64,000 nucleotides of DNA from Peristeroidobacter soli (GCF_004138485.1 NZ_RYEV01000008.1:310001-374000), one strand, 5' to 3'. Shown: positions 54,714 through 64,000, counted from the first letter of the stretch. A program made the numbers and translations. The notes: a model not told the origin generated them from the sequence alone.

Positions 54714-56990
54714 TCAACGTTTCGCGACTTGAGCTCCTTGCGGCACTTCGAGCTTGGCTTGCTTCGGGCCGATCCACAGCCGCAGTACGAACCACGCGAG
54801 AGACAAGGCGCCGACGCTGAAGATGGTGTCGCCAGGGACGCGCAACCACACCAGCAGCTGGATGATCGGCCGCTGCATCAGCTCGGCGGAGCGAGCGAAC
54901 CAGTAGCCATGATCGATCGCGGCGGTGAGCTGGATGATGCCGATGGGCAACAGCGTGAACAGCGCCATGCAGGCCAGACCGATGTTGAAGGCCCAGAAGC
55001 TGGTCTTCAGCAGACGCTCGTTCCACACCACATTCGGCTTCAGGCCGCGCAGGCAGAACAACATCAAGCCCACACCGAGCAGACCGTAGACACCGAACAG
55101 CGCCGTGTGGCCGTGGAGCGGAGTGAGGTTCAGGCCCTGCATGTAGTACAGCGGCAGCGGCGGATTGATGAGGAAGCCGAACAGACCGGCGCCCACCAGA
55201 TTCCAGAACGCCACACCGGTGAAGAACAGGATCGGCCAGCGATAACGTTGCATCCACGGCGTCGCGGAGCCGAGCTTGAAGGTTTGATAAGCCTCGAAGC
55301 CGACGAACGCGAGCGGCACCACTTCCAGCGCGGAGAAGCTTGCGCCGAGCGCGATCACTGCCGTCGGAGTACCGGTGAAGTACAGGTGATGCAGAGTGCC
55401 GAGCACGCCGCCGCTCAGGAACACGATGGTGGCGAACAACACCGCGGTGGTCGCAGTGCTCGTGCGCAGCAGTCCCAGTCGTGTGAACAGGAAGGCGATC
55501 ACAGCGGTCGCGAACACTTCGAAGAATCCTTCGACCCACAGATGCACCACCCACCAGCGCCAGTACTCGACCATGGAGAGGTGAGTGTGCTCGCCCCACA
55601 TCAGACCGGCGCCGTAGAACAGGCCGATACAGACCGTGGAGAGGAACAGCAGGGTGATGATGGACTTGGATTCACCGCCCTTCTTGATCGCCGGCCACAG
55701 CGCGCGACCCACCAGCGTCAGCCACACACCCAGTCCGACGAACAGGAAGATCTGCCAGAAACGGCCCAGATCCACGTATTCCCAGCCCTGGTGACCGAAC
55801 CAGAAGTTCTTGTCCAGGCCGAGCTTCTGCATCACCGCCAGCCACTGTCCGGTGAACGCGCCCACCACGATGATGAGCAGACAGGTGAACAGGAAGTTGA
55901 CGCCGAAGCGTTGATACTTCGGCTCGTGCCCGGAGATCGCGGGGCCGATATACAACCCCATGCCGAGCCACGCGGTCGCGATCCACAGCACTGCCAGCTG
56001 CGTGTGCCAGGTGCGGCTGAGCGAATAAGGAAGGTAGTTGGCGAGTGCGAAGCCGTACGCTTCCTGACCTTCCACTTGATAGTGCGCGGTGATGGCACCG
56101 AGCAGGATCTGCGTCAGGAACAAGGCGATCACCAGCCAGAAATATTTGCCGGTGGCCTTCATCGACGGCGTGACTCGAATCAACGCCAGCGGATCGGTGG
56201 CAGGCAGCTCCGGCGGTGCCTCGTCCTTGTGACGGGCATGATGCCAGCCGAGCAGCGCGATACCCGCGATCAGGAACATCACGCTGAACACCGTCCACAT
56301 GAACAGGTGGCCCGGCGGATCGTTGCCGACCAGCGTGTCGTGCGGCCAGTTGTTGGTGTATGTGATGTCCTTGCCCGGACGCTGTGTGACCGCCGACCAG
56401 GAAGACCACCAGAAGAACGCCGTCAAGGCGGCCCGATTCTCGGCGGTCATCACCGTGTTGTCCTTCATCGCATACGCCTTGCGCAGCTCCAGCGTTTGCG
56501 GATCGTTGCTGAACAGCGATTCGTAATGAGCCGCGACTTGTGACATTGCGAGCGCGCGATCTTCGGAGACCGTGATGGTGTCGGTGCTCGCGTCGTAGGT
56601 GTTGTTGCGAATACGAGGTTTCAGGCGGGCCGCGAATGCTGCCTGCGTGTCTTCGGGCAATTGTGAGTAACGCTGCGACGTCTCACGTTGCGTATCGATA
56701 TCCAGCCAGGCGACGGCTTCGCGATGCAACCAGTCCGCACTCCAGTCCGGAGCCACATAGCCGCCGTGACCCCAAATGGAGCCGAGCTGCTGACCGCCGA
56801 TGGATTGCCAGACTTGCCGGCCTTTCTGGATATCGGCGCGCGTGTAGACCGTCGTGCCGTTCTCGGTGACCACCGCCGATGGAATCGGTGGCATCACCCG
56901 GTGTATTTCGCCGCCTACCCACAGCAGGACGGCAAAGGAAAGCAGCAGCAGGACCCCTAGTCCCACCCATAACCTTCGACTCGCGTTCAT
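54714..56990 (-). CDS. norZ: Quinol-dependent nitric oxide reductase (qNOR)
   Basis: 758 residues from the ATG at 56990, preceded by GAGAGGG; the frame opens at 57023. It has an N-terminal helix (LWVGLGVLLLLSFAVLLWVGG) and a soluble NorC-like domain without a haem c motif, the mark of qNOR. A NorB-type haem-copper oxidase body of 12 helices follows, with conserved His in WVVHLWVEGFFEVFATAVIAF, LHHLYFTG and LTPLHGHTALFGVYG. It reduces NO to N2O with quinol electrons at the inner membrane. An FNR-like box lies 57 bp upstream, and nnrS follows. Confidence 0.96.
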   Translation of the reverse strand: MNASRRLWVGLGVLLLLSFAVLLWVGGEIHRVMPPIPSAVVTENGTTVYTRADIQKGRQVWQSIGGQQLGSIWGHGGYVAPDWSADWLHREAVAWLDIDTQRETSQRYSQLPEDTQAAFAARLKPRIRNNTYDASTDTITVSEDRALAMSQVAAHYESLFSNDPQTLELRKAYAMKDNTVMTAENRAALTAFFWWSSWSAVTQRPGKDITYTNNWPHDTLVGNDPPGHLFMWTVFSVMFLIAGIALLGWHHARHKDEAPPELPATDPLALIRVTPSMKATGKYFWLVIALFLTQILLGAITAHYQVEGQEAYGFALANYLPYSLSRTWHTQLAVLWIATAWLGMGLYIGPAISGHEPKYQRFGVNFLFTCLLIIVVGAFTGQWLAVMQKLGLDKNFWFGHQGWEYVDLGRFWQIFLFVGLGVWLTLVGRALWPAIKKGGESKSIITLLFLSTVCIGLFYGAGLMWGEHTHLSMVEYWRWWVVHLWVEGFFEVFATAVIAFLFTRLGLLRTSTATTAVLFATIVFLSGGVLGTLHHLYFTGTPTAVIALGASFSALEVVPLAFVGFEAYQTFKLGSATPWMQRYRWPILFFTGVAFWNLVGAGLFGFLINPPLPLYYMQGLNLTPLHGHTALFGVYGLLGVGLMLFCLRGLKPNVVWNERLLKTSFWAFNIGLACMALFTLLPIGIIQLTAAIDHGYWFARSAELMQRPIIQLLVWLRVPGDTIFSVGALSLAWFVLRLWIGPKQAKLEVPQGAQVAKR

Positions 56991-57046
56991 GGACCCTCTC
57001 CCACTCATTGGTGGCGGGATCATGGGGTCGGGGTGGCGGGGGTGCC

Positions 57047-57060
57047 CTGATCTAAGTCAG
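57047..57060 (-). promoter_or_regulatory. FNR-like box upstream of norZ
   Basis: CTGATCTAAGTCAG, a near-palindrome, centred about 63 bp before the norZ ATG and just past the fnr stop. The motif is almost the same as those before nirK and hemN. Confidence 0.72.
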
Positions 57061-57078
57061 GTACGAGAGGGCTGCGGT

Positions 57079-57837
57079 TTATGTGCTCCGAAGCACATTT
57101 TCCGCCAACGTCTCCAGCTGTTTCCGATCCTTCAGCTCGATCTCCCGCCGTTCGACCTGAATCATCCCTTCATCCTGGAACCGCCGGAACACGCGGCTGA
57201 CGGTTTCCGAGGCGAGCCGCAGGTAGTTGGCAATATCCGTCCGGGTCATGGTGAGCAGGAACCGGTTGGGCGAGAAGCCGCGAGCGGCGTAGCGTCGTGA
57301 CAATGTAATCAAGAACGCCGCCATTCGTTCGTCGGCGGAGAAGTTGCCGGACAGCAGCGTCGCCTTGCCGATATCCAGGCTGAGCAACTTGAACAGTTGC
57401 TGTTGCAACCCGGGCATGCGCGTTGCCAGGGCTGCGATGTTTGGAAACGAGAACCGGCACAGGACGACCGAGTCGAGCGCGATGGCGTTGCTCGGATAGC
57501 GGGCCTGCGAGATGGCGTTGAGGCCGATCACCTCGCCGGGCAGAAAGAACCCCTGGACGTGCTCGCGACCCTCGTGGTCCGTCACATAAGTCTTGACGGT
57601 GCCGGAGCGTACGGCCGCGATGGCCGTGAACGGATCGCCTTCCCGAAAAATGTGCTCGCCTTCATGGAACGGGCCGATGTGCTCGACCAGCACGTGCAGG
57701 TCCCGCAACAGGCTCTTGTCGTAGCCGCTCTCCAGACAGGCAGCCGAGAACGCGCAGGTACTGCAGAAATGGAAGGCGTCGCCGTCATCGGCGATGCCAG
57801 GCACGGGGCGGCGGCTCACGTCACTCATTGGCAGCAC
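57079..57837 (-). CDS. fnr: FNR-type oxygen-sensing transcription factor
   Basis: 252 residues from a GTG at 57837; an ATG at 57828 is equally possible. Cysteines at 25, 28, 34 and 127 match the four ligands of the FNR [4Fe-4S] cluster. A CRP-type beta-roll follows (IFREGDPFTAIAAVRSGTVKTY; GFFLPGEVIGLNAIS). The helix-turn-helix TRTDIANYLRLASETVSRVFRRF has Glu211, Ser214 and Arg215, the residues that read TTGAT half-sites. It is active without oxygen. It lies 27 bp behind hemN, in one operon, and the nearby boxes give its likely targets. Confidence 0.96.
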   Translation of the reverse strand: MLPMSDVSRRPVPGIADDGDAFHFCSTCAFSAACLESGYDKSLLRDLHVLVEHIGPFHEGEHIFREGDPFTAIAAVRSGTVKTYVTDHEGREHVQGFFLPGEVIGLNAISQARYPSNAIALDSVVLCRFSFPNIAALATRMPGLQQQLFKLLSLDIGKATLLSGNFSADERMAAFLITLSRRYAARGFSPNRFLLTMTRTDIANYLRLASETVSRVFRRFQDEGMIQVERREIELKDRKQLETLAENVLRST

Positions 57838-57864
57838 ATTGGCGCTGCCGGCGGGACGCAGCGG

Positions 57865-59262
57865 TCAGATCGCGTTGGAGTAGGTCGGCCCGCCCGGGAG
57901 TCGATGATTCAGGTATCGATCGAAACACATGGCGATGATACGCAAGAGCAATCGCCCGCGCGAGGTCGCCGAAATGCGCAACCTTTCCAGGGTCACCAAG
58001 CCGTCTTTCGCCAGGGGCTGCACGTGGGCCAGGGCGTCGGCGAAGTAGCGGTTGAAGTCGATGTCGTAGCGCCGCTCCACGGCGGCGATGTCGATCGCGC
58101 CCCGGCACATCAGCTGCTGGATCACCTCGGCGCGCACCTGATCGTCCAGATCCAGATGACGGCCGCGCCATACCGGGAGATGTCCGGAGTCGACCGCGCC
58201 TTCCCACGAGGGCAGATCGCGGGGATTCTGGCTGAAACTGTCGCCGATATGACTGATGGCACTGACGCCCAGGCCGAGCAGGTCGCAATTGGCATGGGTG
58301 GTGTAGCCCATGAAATTTCTTTGTAACGTGCCGGCATCATAGGCGCGCGTCAGGTCGTCGTCGGGCAGGGCGAAATGATCCATGCCGATGTATACGTAGC
58401 CTGCGGCGGTGAGCTTGCCGATGGCGAGGGACAACAGTGCGATTCGTTCGCTGGCGTTCGGCAGGGCGCTGGCGTCGATGCGACGCTGGGGCTTGAACAG
58501 GTGAGGCATGTGCGCGTAGCCGTACACCGCGAGTCGGTCGGGGCGGATCTCGAGCACGGTGTCGAGCGTGCGGCCGAAGCCTTCCAGCGTCTGATGAGGC
58601 AGGCCATAGATCAGGTCGACATTGACCGAGCGGAACCCGCTGCGTCGACAGGCCTCGATGACGTTCTCGGTGAGCTCGGCGCTTTGGATGCGATTTACGG
58701 CTCGCTGCACCGTCGGATCGAAATCCTGCACGCCGAGGCTGGCGCGGTTCAGTCCCATCTGCGCGTAAGCCGCGATATCCGAGGCGTCGATGAAACGCGG
58801 ATCGATCTCGATCGAGAAGTCACGGATCGCGGCGCTGCTGAGCTGAAACTGCTTGCGCAGGCTGCTCATGATGTCGCCGATCTCTTCATGGCGCAGGAAA
58901 TTCGGCGTGCCGCCGCCGAAGTGAACCTGGATGACCTCGCGATCGTGATCGAACAACGGACCGGCCAGCGAGATCTCGCGAATCAAACGTTCGACGTAGC
59001 GCGTGCCGGCGCTGCGATCACGCGAGATGACGCGATTGCAGCCGCAATACAGACACGGGCTCGAGCAATAGGGAACGTGCACATATAACGACAGCCGGCG
59101 CGGAATCAGTTCTTCGTTGCTGCGGCGGATGTACTCGCGCAGCATATCCTCCTTGAAATGCGGCCCGAACTGCGGCGCGGTCGGATAGGACGTGTATCGC
59201 GGCCCCGGCTGATCGTAGCGGCGGAGCAGATCGACATCGCACGTGAGGCATTGGCTCATCAT
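57865..59262 (-). CDS. hemN: Oxygen-independent coproporphyrinogen III oxidase HemN
   Basis: 465 residues. The radical SAM cluster motif CxxxCxxCxC is at Cys66, Cys70, Cys73 and Cys75 (YCSSPCLYCGC). The HemN traits HFGGGTPNFL, NRASLGVQDFDP, DLIYGLPHQT, HMPHLFKPQRRID and MGYTTHANCDLLGLGVSAIS are all present. It converts coproporphyrinogen III to protoporphyrinogen IX without oxygen, in the cytoplasm. It stands directly upstream of fnr and has an FNR-like box 36 bp before its start, so anaerobic haem supply is tied to denitrification. Confidence 0.97.
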   Translation of the reverse strand: MMSQCLTCDVDLLRRYDQPGPRYTSYPTAPQFGPHFKEDMLREYIRRSNEELIPRRLSLYVHVPYCSSPCLYCGCNRVISRDRSAGTRYVERLIREISLAGPLFDHDREVIQVHFGGGTPNFLRHEEIGDIMSSLRKQFQLSSAAIRDFSIEIDPRFIDASDIAAYAQMGLNRASLGVQDFDPTVQRAVNRIQSAELTENVIEACRRSGFRSVNVDLIYGLPHQTLEGFGRTLDTVLEIRPDRLAVYGYAHMPHLFKPQRRIDASALPNASERIALLSLAIGKLTAAGYVYIGMDHFALPDDDLTRAYDAGTLQRNFMGYTTHANCDLLGLGVSAISHIGDSFSQNPRDLPSWEGAVDSGHLPVWRGRHLDLDDQVRAEVIQQLMCRGAIDIAAVERRYDIDFNRYFADALAHVQPLAKDGLVTLERLRISATSRGRLLLRIIAMCFDRYLNHRLPGGPTYSNAI

Positions 59263-59297
59263 GGCGCTACCGTATGTCAGGTGCGCCGTGCGGTGCC

Positions 59298-59311
59298 TTG
59301 ACCTAGGTCAG
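59298..59311 (-). promoter_or_regulatory. FNR-like box upstream of hemN-fnr
   Basis: TTGACCTAGGTCAG, centred about 42 bp before the hemN start, close to the -41.5 position usual for class II FNR activation (measured here from the start codon, since the transcription start is unknown). It would also place fnr under its own control. Confidence 0.72.
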
Positions 59312-59383
59312 GTCTCCTGCGCCGGGGACGGCGACGAGCAGTTTCTTCCGGCTTGAACCGCCGGGTCCGGGTCTTCAGTGGTT

Positions 59384-60349
59384 TCAAAAAGCAGTGCGGT
59401 TCCCGCCCGGCGCCCACGACACCGACAGCAGCCAGTTGCTCTCGATGCCTTTGTGAATCTGCTGTTCCAGCACCTGCTGAGTGAGCAACGTGCCGGCATC
59501 GATGGACAGATGGGCCGGCAGATAAGTGATGGTGAAGCCGAGAGTCAGGGACGGATCGCCGAAATGCTTGCCATTGCCGGCGCTGGCGGTGTCGCCGGAA
59601 ATATCGAAGTCGGGGCCGGTGATGTGGCCTCGAATGCCGCGCCGGGGCGTTGGATAGGCGAACAACGCATGCGGAGTGAACATCCAGTCGTGGCGTGTGC
59701 GCGGCACCTCCAAGCCGAAGAACGGCGTGATGTGATCGTAACGCGCATCGAAATCGAGCTGGCCTTGCAGTCCTGCCTGCGGGCCGCCGGTGATCGCATA
59801 GTCGAAGCGATAGTCCTTCAGGTCGACCCGTTGCCACAGCACGCCGACGACCCAATTGTGCTCGCCGAGCAGACCTTGCTCTTGATGTCGCGCCCAGAAC
59901 AAGCCGGCGCCGAAGTCGGTCGCCGTGCCATCCAGATGGCTGAACTCCGCGTCCACCGGCCGCCCGATGGGAGTTTCCGGAGCGAACAATGTTTGCAACG
60001 GCCGGCGGTCGTGATCGGCATGCAGGCGCAAGGGATCGTAGAAGCCGAAGGCTCCCAGCCGCGTCCTGCTACTCAGCGATCGGGTAGCGGACATCGAGAG
60101 CAACGGTCCCGCGATGTTCAGATCGCCCGCGGATGCGGAAGCATAAGCCGCCTGGAATTGATAGGCGGTGCTCCGCTGTCCGGTGCCCAGATCCCAGACC
60201 GGCAGCGTGGCATAGCGATTGTCCATCATGACTTCGGGCAGATGCTCCTGGACGAACTCGATGTCGTGTTCCGACCAGGCCGGGCCGGCCAGTGCCAGCG
60301 CGAGCGCGCCGGGCAGCACGACGGAGGGACGATTCATGGGAGAATGCAT
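59384..60349 (-). CDS. Exported protein, probable outer-membrane beta-barrel, function unknown
   Basis: 321 residues from the ATG at 60349; an ATG at 60337 is also in frame, and the open frame reaches 60529. Signal peptide MNRPSVVLPGALALALAGPAWS. The rest has alternating aromatic/polar strands (AYQFQAAYASASAG; RTRLGAFGFYDPLRL; DYRFDYAITGGPQAGLQGQLDFDARYDHITPFFGLE; SLTLGFTITYLPAHLSI) that look like barrel strands. I recognise no family. It is divergent from the uvrA2-like gene with 89 bp between starts. Confidence 0.6.
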   Translation of the reverse strand: MHSPMNRPSVVLPGALALALAGPAWSEHDIEFVQEHLPEVMMDNRYATLPVWDLGTGQRSTAYQFQAAYASASAGDLNIAGPLLSMSATRSLSSRTRLGAFGFYDPLRLHADHDRRPLQTLFAPETPIGRPVDAEFSHLDGTATDFGAGLFWARHQEQGLLGEHNWVVGVLWQRVDLKDYRFDYAITGGPQAGLQGQLDFDARYDHITPFFGLEVPRTRHDWMFTPHALFAYPTPRRGIRGHITGPDFDISGDTASAGNGKHFGDPSLTLGFTITYLPAHLSIDAGTLLTQQVLEQQIHKGIESNWLLSVSWAPGGNRTAF

Positions 60350-60438
60350 GTGGGTCTCGCAGGATCGCTGGCGCTCACACTCAGACGTAGGACGCGCTCC
60401 CTCGCGAAACCAATCGCATCCACAGCAGTTAGTCAGTA

Positions 60439-62985
60439 ATGAAAAAGACCGATTCACGCCTGGACGGTAAAGTCCGTGTCCGCGGCGCACGTGAGCACAA
60501 TCTGAAGAATGTCGATGTAGAGATTCCACGCGACGCCTTGGTGGTGTTCACCGGCGTGTCGGGGTCGGGAAAATCCTCGCTCGCGTTCGGCACGCTGTAC
60601 GCCGAGGCGCAGCGGCGCTATCTGGAATCGGTTTCCCCGTATGCGCGGCGATTGTTTCATCAGATGGGCGTGCCGCAGGTCGATGAGATTGACGGCTTGC
60701 CGCCGGCCGTCGCGCTTCAACAGCAACGCGGTTCGCCGACGACGCGCTCGTCGGTGGGCAGTGTGACCATGCTGTCGAACTTGTTACGCATGCTGTACTC
60801 GCGAGCCGGCGATTATCCGCGCGGTCAAGCGCTGCTGTATGCGGAGTCGTTTTCGCCGAACACGCCGCAGGGCGCATGTCCGACCTGTCATGGGTTGGGT
60901 CGGATTTACGATGCGACGGAAGCCTCGATGGTGCCCGATCCTTCGCTCAGCATTCGAGAGCGAGCCATCGCCGCGTGGCCGCCGGCGTGGCACGGGCAGA
61001 ACTTGCGAGACATCGCGGTGACGCTGGGGTTCGACATCGACAAGCCCTGGCGCGAGCTGTCGAAGAAAGATCGCGATTGGCTGCTGTTCACGGAAGAGCA
61101 ACCCACAGTGCCTGTGTACGCGGGTTACGAACCGCACGAAGTGAAGCGCGCATTGAAACGCAAGGAAGAGCCGAGCTATCAGGGAACGTTCACCGGTGCG
61201 CGACGCTACGTTCTGCACACATTCGCCAACACCGAAAGCCCGCTGATGAAGAAGCGGGTGTCGCAATACCTGGTGAGTACCGACTGCCCGCTCTGCAAAG
61301 GCAAACGGTTGAAGCTCGAAGCGTTGTCCGTGAAGTTTGCCGAACTGGATATCGCGGAGATGTCGGGGCTGCCGCTCAAGGAACTGGCCAAACTGTTGAA
61401 ACCGTATGCGTCCGCGACGGCGCCCCGTTGGCGCAAGCTCGAAGCGGAGCATCCGGAGAAGGCATTGGTCACACAGCGCATCGTGCAGGATCTGGAAGCA
61501 CGCGTCGCGGTGATGCTCGACTTGGGCTTGGGCTATCTGTCGCTGGAGCGCAGCACGCCCACGTTGTCGCCGGGGGAACTGCAGCGTCTGCGGCTCGCCA
61601 CTCAGGTGCGATCGAATCTGTTCGGTGTCGTGTATGTGCTCGACGAGCCGTCGGCGGGTCTGCATCCTGCGGATACGAAGGCACTGCTCACGGCGCTGGA
61701 TCAGCTGAAGGCAGCGGGTAACTCGTTGTTCGTCGTCGAACATGAGCTCGATGTGATTCGGCACGCCGACTGGATCGTGGATGTTGGCCCGGCCGCGGGT
61801 GAGCATGGCGGCCAGATCCTGTACAGCGGACCGCCCGAGGGGCTCGCATCGATCGAAGCGTCGCACACGCGTCGATTCCTGTTCTCCGAATTCAAACTGC
61901 CGCCGCGTGAACCGAGAGCGCCGCGCGAGTGGCTGAAGTTGAGCGGCGTGACCCGCAACAACCTGGAAAAGCTCGACGCGCAGTTCCCACTCGGTTTGTT
62001 GACCAGCGTCACTGGCGTGTCGGGCTCGGGCAAGTCGACGCTGGTGAGTCAGGTGTTGGTCGAATTGGTCTCGGCGCATCTCGGGCAGGCGGTCGTTGCC
62101 GATGAGGAAGAGGGCAGTGAGCTGGAGCGCACCATCGTGCACACGCTCGGCGGCAAGATCGTCGGCGGCATGGATCGGATCAAGCGACTGGTGCGCGTGG
62201 ACCAGAAACCGATCGGTCGCACGCCACGCTCCAATCTCGCGACTTACACCGGGCTGTTCGACTACGTGCGAAAACTGTTCGCGGCCACGAAGACCGCGCG
62301 CTCGCGCCGCTATGACGCGGGCCGATTCTCTTTCAACGTTGCGAAAGGCCGCTGCGAGACCTGCGAAGGCGAAGGCTTCGTGATGGTCGAGCTGTTATTC
62401 CTGCCGAGCGTGTATGCGCCCTGTCCGACGTGTCATGGTGCTCGATACAACGCGCAGACACTGGAGATTCGATATCGAGACAGGAACATCGCCGACGTGC
62501 TGGCGATGACTGTCGATGCGGCATGGCAATTCTTCGAGGATGAGCCGCACATTCATCGCTCGCTCGACGTGCTTCGCGAAGTGGGGCTGGGGTATTTGCG
62601 GCTCGGGCAAGCGGCGACCGAGCTGTCCGGCGGCGAAGCTCAGCGCATCAAGCTGGCCACCGAGCTGCAGCGCCTGTCCAAGGGCGATACCTTATATGTA
62701 TTGGATGAGCCGACCACCGGCTTGCATCCGTCCGATGTCGAGCGCTTGGTCGTCCAGCTCGAGCGTCTGGTGGACGCGGGCAATACCGTCGTGGTCGTCG
62801 AGCACGACATGCGGGTGGTCGCCGGTAGCGACTGGGTGATCGATATGGGGCCGGGCGCGGGCGATGAAGGCGGCTCGATTGTCGTCACCGGGCTGCCCAC
62901 GCAGGTCGCCAGCTCCAAGCGGAGCCGGACCGCGCCCTTCCTGGCGGAGTTTCTGCAAGCGTCCTCAGATGCGCACCTGCCGTGA
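60439..62985 (+). CDS. UvrA2-type excinuclease ATPase subunit paralogue
   Basis: 848 residues, about 90 shorter than canonical UvrA. Two ABC modules: first Walker [10 protein letters not shown] (residues 39-47) with [18 protein letters not shown] and signature [12 protein letters not shown]; second Walker [12 protein letters not shown] with [16 protein letters not shown] and [17 protein letters not shown]. Zinc-type cysteines are seen as [16 protein letters not shown] and CETCEGEG...CPTCHGAR. The length fits the class that lacks the UvrB-binding domain (UvrA2), linked to DNA damage or drug tolerance. No LexA box is visible upstream. Confidence 0.9.
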   Translation: MKKTDSRLDGKVRVRGAREHNLKNVDVEIPRDALVVFTGVSGSGKSSLAFGTLYAEAQRRYLESVSPYARRLFHQMGVPQVDEIDGLPPAVALQQQRGSPTTRSSVGSVTMLSNLLRMLYSRAGDYPRGQALLYAESFSPNTPQGACPTCHGLGRIYDATEASMVPDPSLSIRERAIAAWPPAWHGQNLRDIAVTLGFDIDKPWRELSKKDRDWLLFTEEQPTVPVYAGYEPHEVKRALKRKEEPSYQGTFTGARRYVLHTFANTESPLMKKRVSQYLVSTDCPLCKGKRLKLEALSVKFAELDIAEMSGLPLKELAKLLKPYASATAPRWRKLEAEHPEKALVTQRIVQDLEARVAVMLDLGLGYLSLERSTPTLSPGELQRLRLATQVRSNLFGVVYVLDEPSAGLHPADTKALLTALDQLKAAGNSLFVVEHELDVIRHADWIVDVGPAAGEHGGQILYSGPPEGLASIEASHTRRFLFSEFKLPPREPRAPREWLKLSGVTRNNLEKLDAQFPLGLLTSVTGVSGSGKSTLVSQVLVELVSAHLGQAVVADEEEGSELERTIVHTLGGKIVGGMDRIKRLVRVDQKPIGRTPRSNLATYTGLFDYVRKLFAATKTARSRRYDAGRFSFNVAKGRCETCEGEGFVMVELLFLPSVYAPCPTCHGARYNAQTLEIRYRDRNIADVLAMTVDAAWQFFEDEPHIHRSLDVLREVGLGYLRLGQAATELSGGEAQRIKLATELQRLSKGDTLYVLDEPTTGLHPSDVERLVVQLERLVDAGNTVVVVEHDMRVVAGSDWVIDMGPGAGDEGGSIVVTGLPTQVASSKRSRTAPFLAEFLQASSDAHLP

Positions 62986-63522
62986 GCCGACCACTTTCGC
63001 CATCAGCGCGTGAGAAAAAATATATAACGCATGTCGGGTGTCGGCGGCCGCGCCGGCACCGACGCAATCGGAAGGGACGATCAGTTCGTATTCACGGACG
63101 TGCGCGTCCATGGCGGTGAACAATACGCACTGATGGCTGGTGATGCCGGTGGCGATCAGCCTGTGAATCCTCAACTGCTCGAGCAGGGCATGCAACGGCG
63201 TGCCGAAGAAGGCCGAGTGTCTCGGCTTGAACATGAAGTAGTCTTCCGGCGTCGGCGCCAGCAACTGGACGATCTTGCGCCCGCGGGAGTCGGGTTGCAT
63301 GCAGCGATCCACAAAGGCCTTGGGGTCGGACTCCCATTTGCCGGCTGTGTCATTAACATAAATCACAGGCAGCCGCGCCGCGTGCGCGCGATCTCTCAAT
63401 CGCGCGATGTTCGGCGCTGCCCGGAGCGCGCTTCGCATGATTCGCTCGCCATCCGGGTAGCGATACTCGGAAATCATGTCCAGGATCAGCAAGGCTGTGC
63501 CGGGTTTGTGTCGCTGGGGCAT
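62965..63522 (-). CDS. Isochorismatase-family cysteine hydrolase
   Basis: 185 residues. Catalytic triad Asp15 (LLILDMISEY), Lys99 (FMFKPRHSAFFGTPL) and Cys132 (GITSHQCVLFTAMDA), the last after the family cis-peptide region. Members cleave nicotinamide, N-carbamoyl compounds or isochorismate; the substrate cannot be told here. Its 3' end overlaps the convergent uvrA2-like gene by 21 bases. Confidence 0.92.
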   Translation of the reverse strand: MPQRHKPGTALLILDMISEYRYPDGERIMRSALRAAPNIARLRDRAHAARLPVIYVNDTAGKWESDPKAFVDRCMQPDSRGRKIVQLLAPTPEDYFMFKPRHSAFFGTPLHALLEQLRIHRLIATGITSHQCVLFTAMDAHVREYELIVPSDCVGAGAAADTRHALYIFSHALMAKVVGSRQVRI

Positions 63523-63615
63523 GTGCAGAGAATGTAGCAGCGGCGTGATGGTTCCTTGTCCGGGAACCGGCCGGGCACGAGAGGGATTTCATTTGGGGAG
63601 TCGCGGAGCGTGGCG

Positions 63616-64000
63616 ATGAGCCTGCAAACCTTGCTGGAAAATCTGCTGTGGTGGGGCATCTATCCTCTATGGCTCCTGGCTGGCGCGGGAGATTACTTGT
63701 GCCATCGCCGGACCGACATCGAGCACACCTCCGGTAGCGTCGAATCCTGGTTCCACGTGCTGCAGTTCCTGACGCTGTTGGTCGCGATTGCGGCCGGCGC
63801 GCTGCTCGAGACAAATGTGTGGGTGTTTGGCGTGATGGTTGTCGGCGTGTTGGCCCACACCGCACTGGCGCACCTGGATGTTTCCTACACAGACGGTCAG
63901 CGCTACATCTCACCGTTCGAACAGCTCATCCATGGCTTCATGGACGTGTTGCCGCTGGTCGCCGTCGCAATCTTCGGTGTGTTGCATTGGCAGGAGATTG
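63616..64000 (+). CDS. Conserved membrane protein, N-terminal 128 residues (cut by window edge)
   Basis: From the ATG at 63616 (GGGGAG upstream) an open frame runs to the right edge. At least four hydrophobic helices are seen: LLWWGIYPLWLLAGAG, HVLQFLTLLVAIAAGALL, VWVFGVMVVGVLAHTALAH and VLPLVAVAIFGVLHW. The segment DYLCHRRTDIEHTSGS and later conserved His residues hint at a membrane-bound metal site, but I do not recognise a named family. A GTG at 63610 is an alternative start. Confidence 0.75.
   Translation, partial: MSLQTLLENLLWWGIYPLWLLAGAGDYLCHRRTDIEHTSGSVESWFHVLQFLTLLVAIAAGALLETNVWVFGVMVVGVLAHTALAHLDVSYTDGQRYISPFEQLIHGFMDVLPLVAVAIFGVLHWQEI

Noticed and set aside
54519-56543. 674-codon plus-strand open frame
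   Set aside because: It lies antisense inside norZ/nnrS, is rich in His, Gln, Arg and Glu as expected of a GC-rich shadow frame, and has no domain.
57079-57837. Dnr/NnrR-type NO sensor
   Set aside because: Four cysteines in the FNR cluster positions and the FNR recognition helix favour an oxygen-sensing FNR/ANR protein.

Overview
The window is high-GC proteobacterial DNA. Its conserved core (mutS, pncC, recA, recX, alaS, csrA, tRNA-Ser-GCU, in gammaproteobacterial order) points to a gammaproteobacterium. Three large TonB-dependent receptors, a FecI/FecR pair, many exported hydrolases and a NirK/quinol-NOR denitrification block suggest a free-living or soil lineage, perhaps near Steroidobacter or Nevskiales. 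That placement is inference; no marker phylogeny could be run.

Layout. 1-1846: the tail of a possible 3-keto-glycoside cassette (Gfo/Idh/MocA oxidoreductase plus DUF1080 hydrolase) and a lone alpha/beta hydrolase. 1847-2148: intergenic, with four 18-bp tandem repeats. 2149-10695: the DNA repair and housekeeping block, with a LexA box in front of recA. 10808-20285: a FecI sigma factor, FecR anti-sigma, STN-type TonB receptor and two exported S9 peptidases in one direction, a layout known from lasso-peptide isopeptidase loci but without biosynthesis genes in view. 20288-24037: an exported methyltransferase-like protein, then a soluble histidine kinase, a double-domain KaiC-like ATPase and a single-domain response regulator. 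24174-27062: a Tat amidohydrolase, a membrane cytochrome b and a Tat molybdopterin oxidoreductase. 27206-33011: an exported HutX/ChuX-like protein, a siderophore-type receptor and a pair of exported amidohydrolases, the second with its metal-ligand motifs largely lost. 33100-40148: an HSL-type esterase, AraC regulator, an MFS transporter relic, a third TonB receptor, a GMC oxidoreductase and a TetR regulator. 40709-43121: tRNA-Arg-ACG with a terminator, an exported beta-propeller protein, a TonB energy transducer and a response-regulator scrap. 43158-50100: a fused SecDF, a NhaR-like LysR regulator, Rnk, a double universal stress protein and an acyl-CoA synthetase. 50097-59262: the denitrification block, all on the minus strand: hemN-fnr, norZ-nnrS-sirB-like, and nirK(cytochrome c fusion)-FGE-like-SCO. 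59384-64000: an exported protein, a UvrA2-type ATPase, a cysteine hydrolase and a membrane protein cut by the window edge.

How the genes fit together. The clearest circuit is anaerobic. A four-cysteine FNR is encoded beside three near-identical FNR-like boxes (shared core TGAYCTARGTCA), one each in front of nirK, norZ and hemN. FNR would thus control nitrite reduction, NO removal and oxygen-independent haem synthesis. The second theme is TonB-dependent uptake coupled to exported degradation: each receptor is followed directly by enzymes that could process its ligand (S9 peptidases, amidohydrolases, GMC oxidoreductase), and a tonB gene lies nearby.
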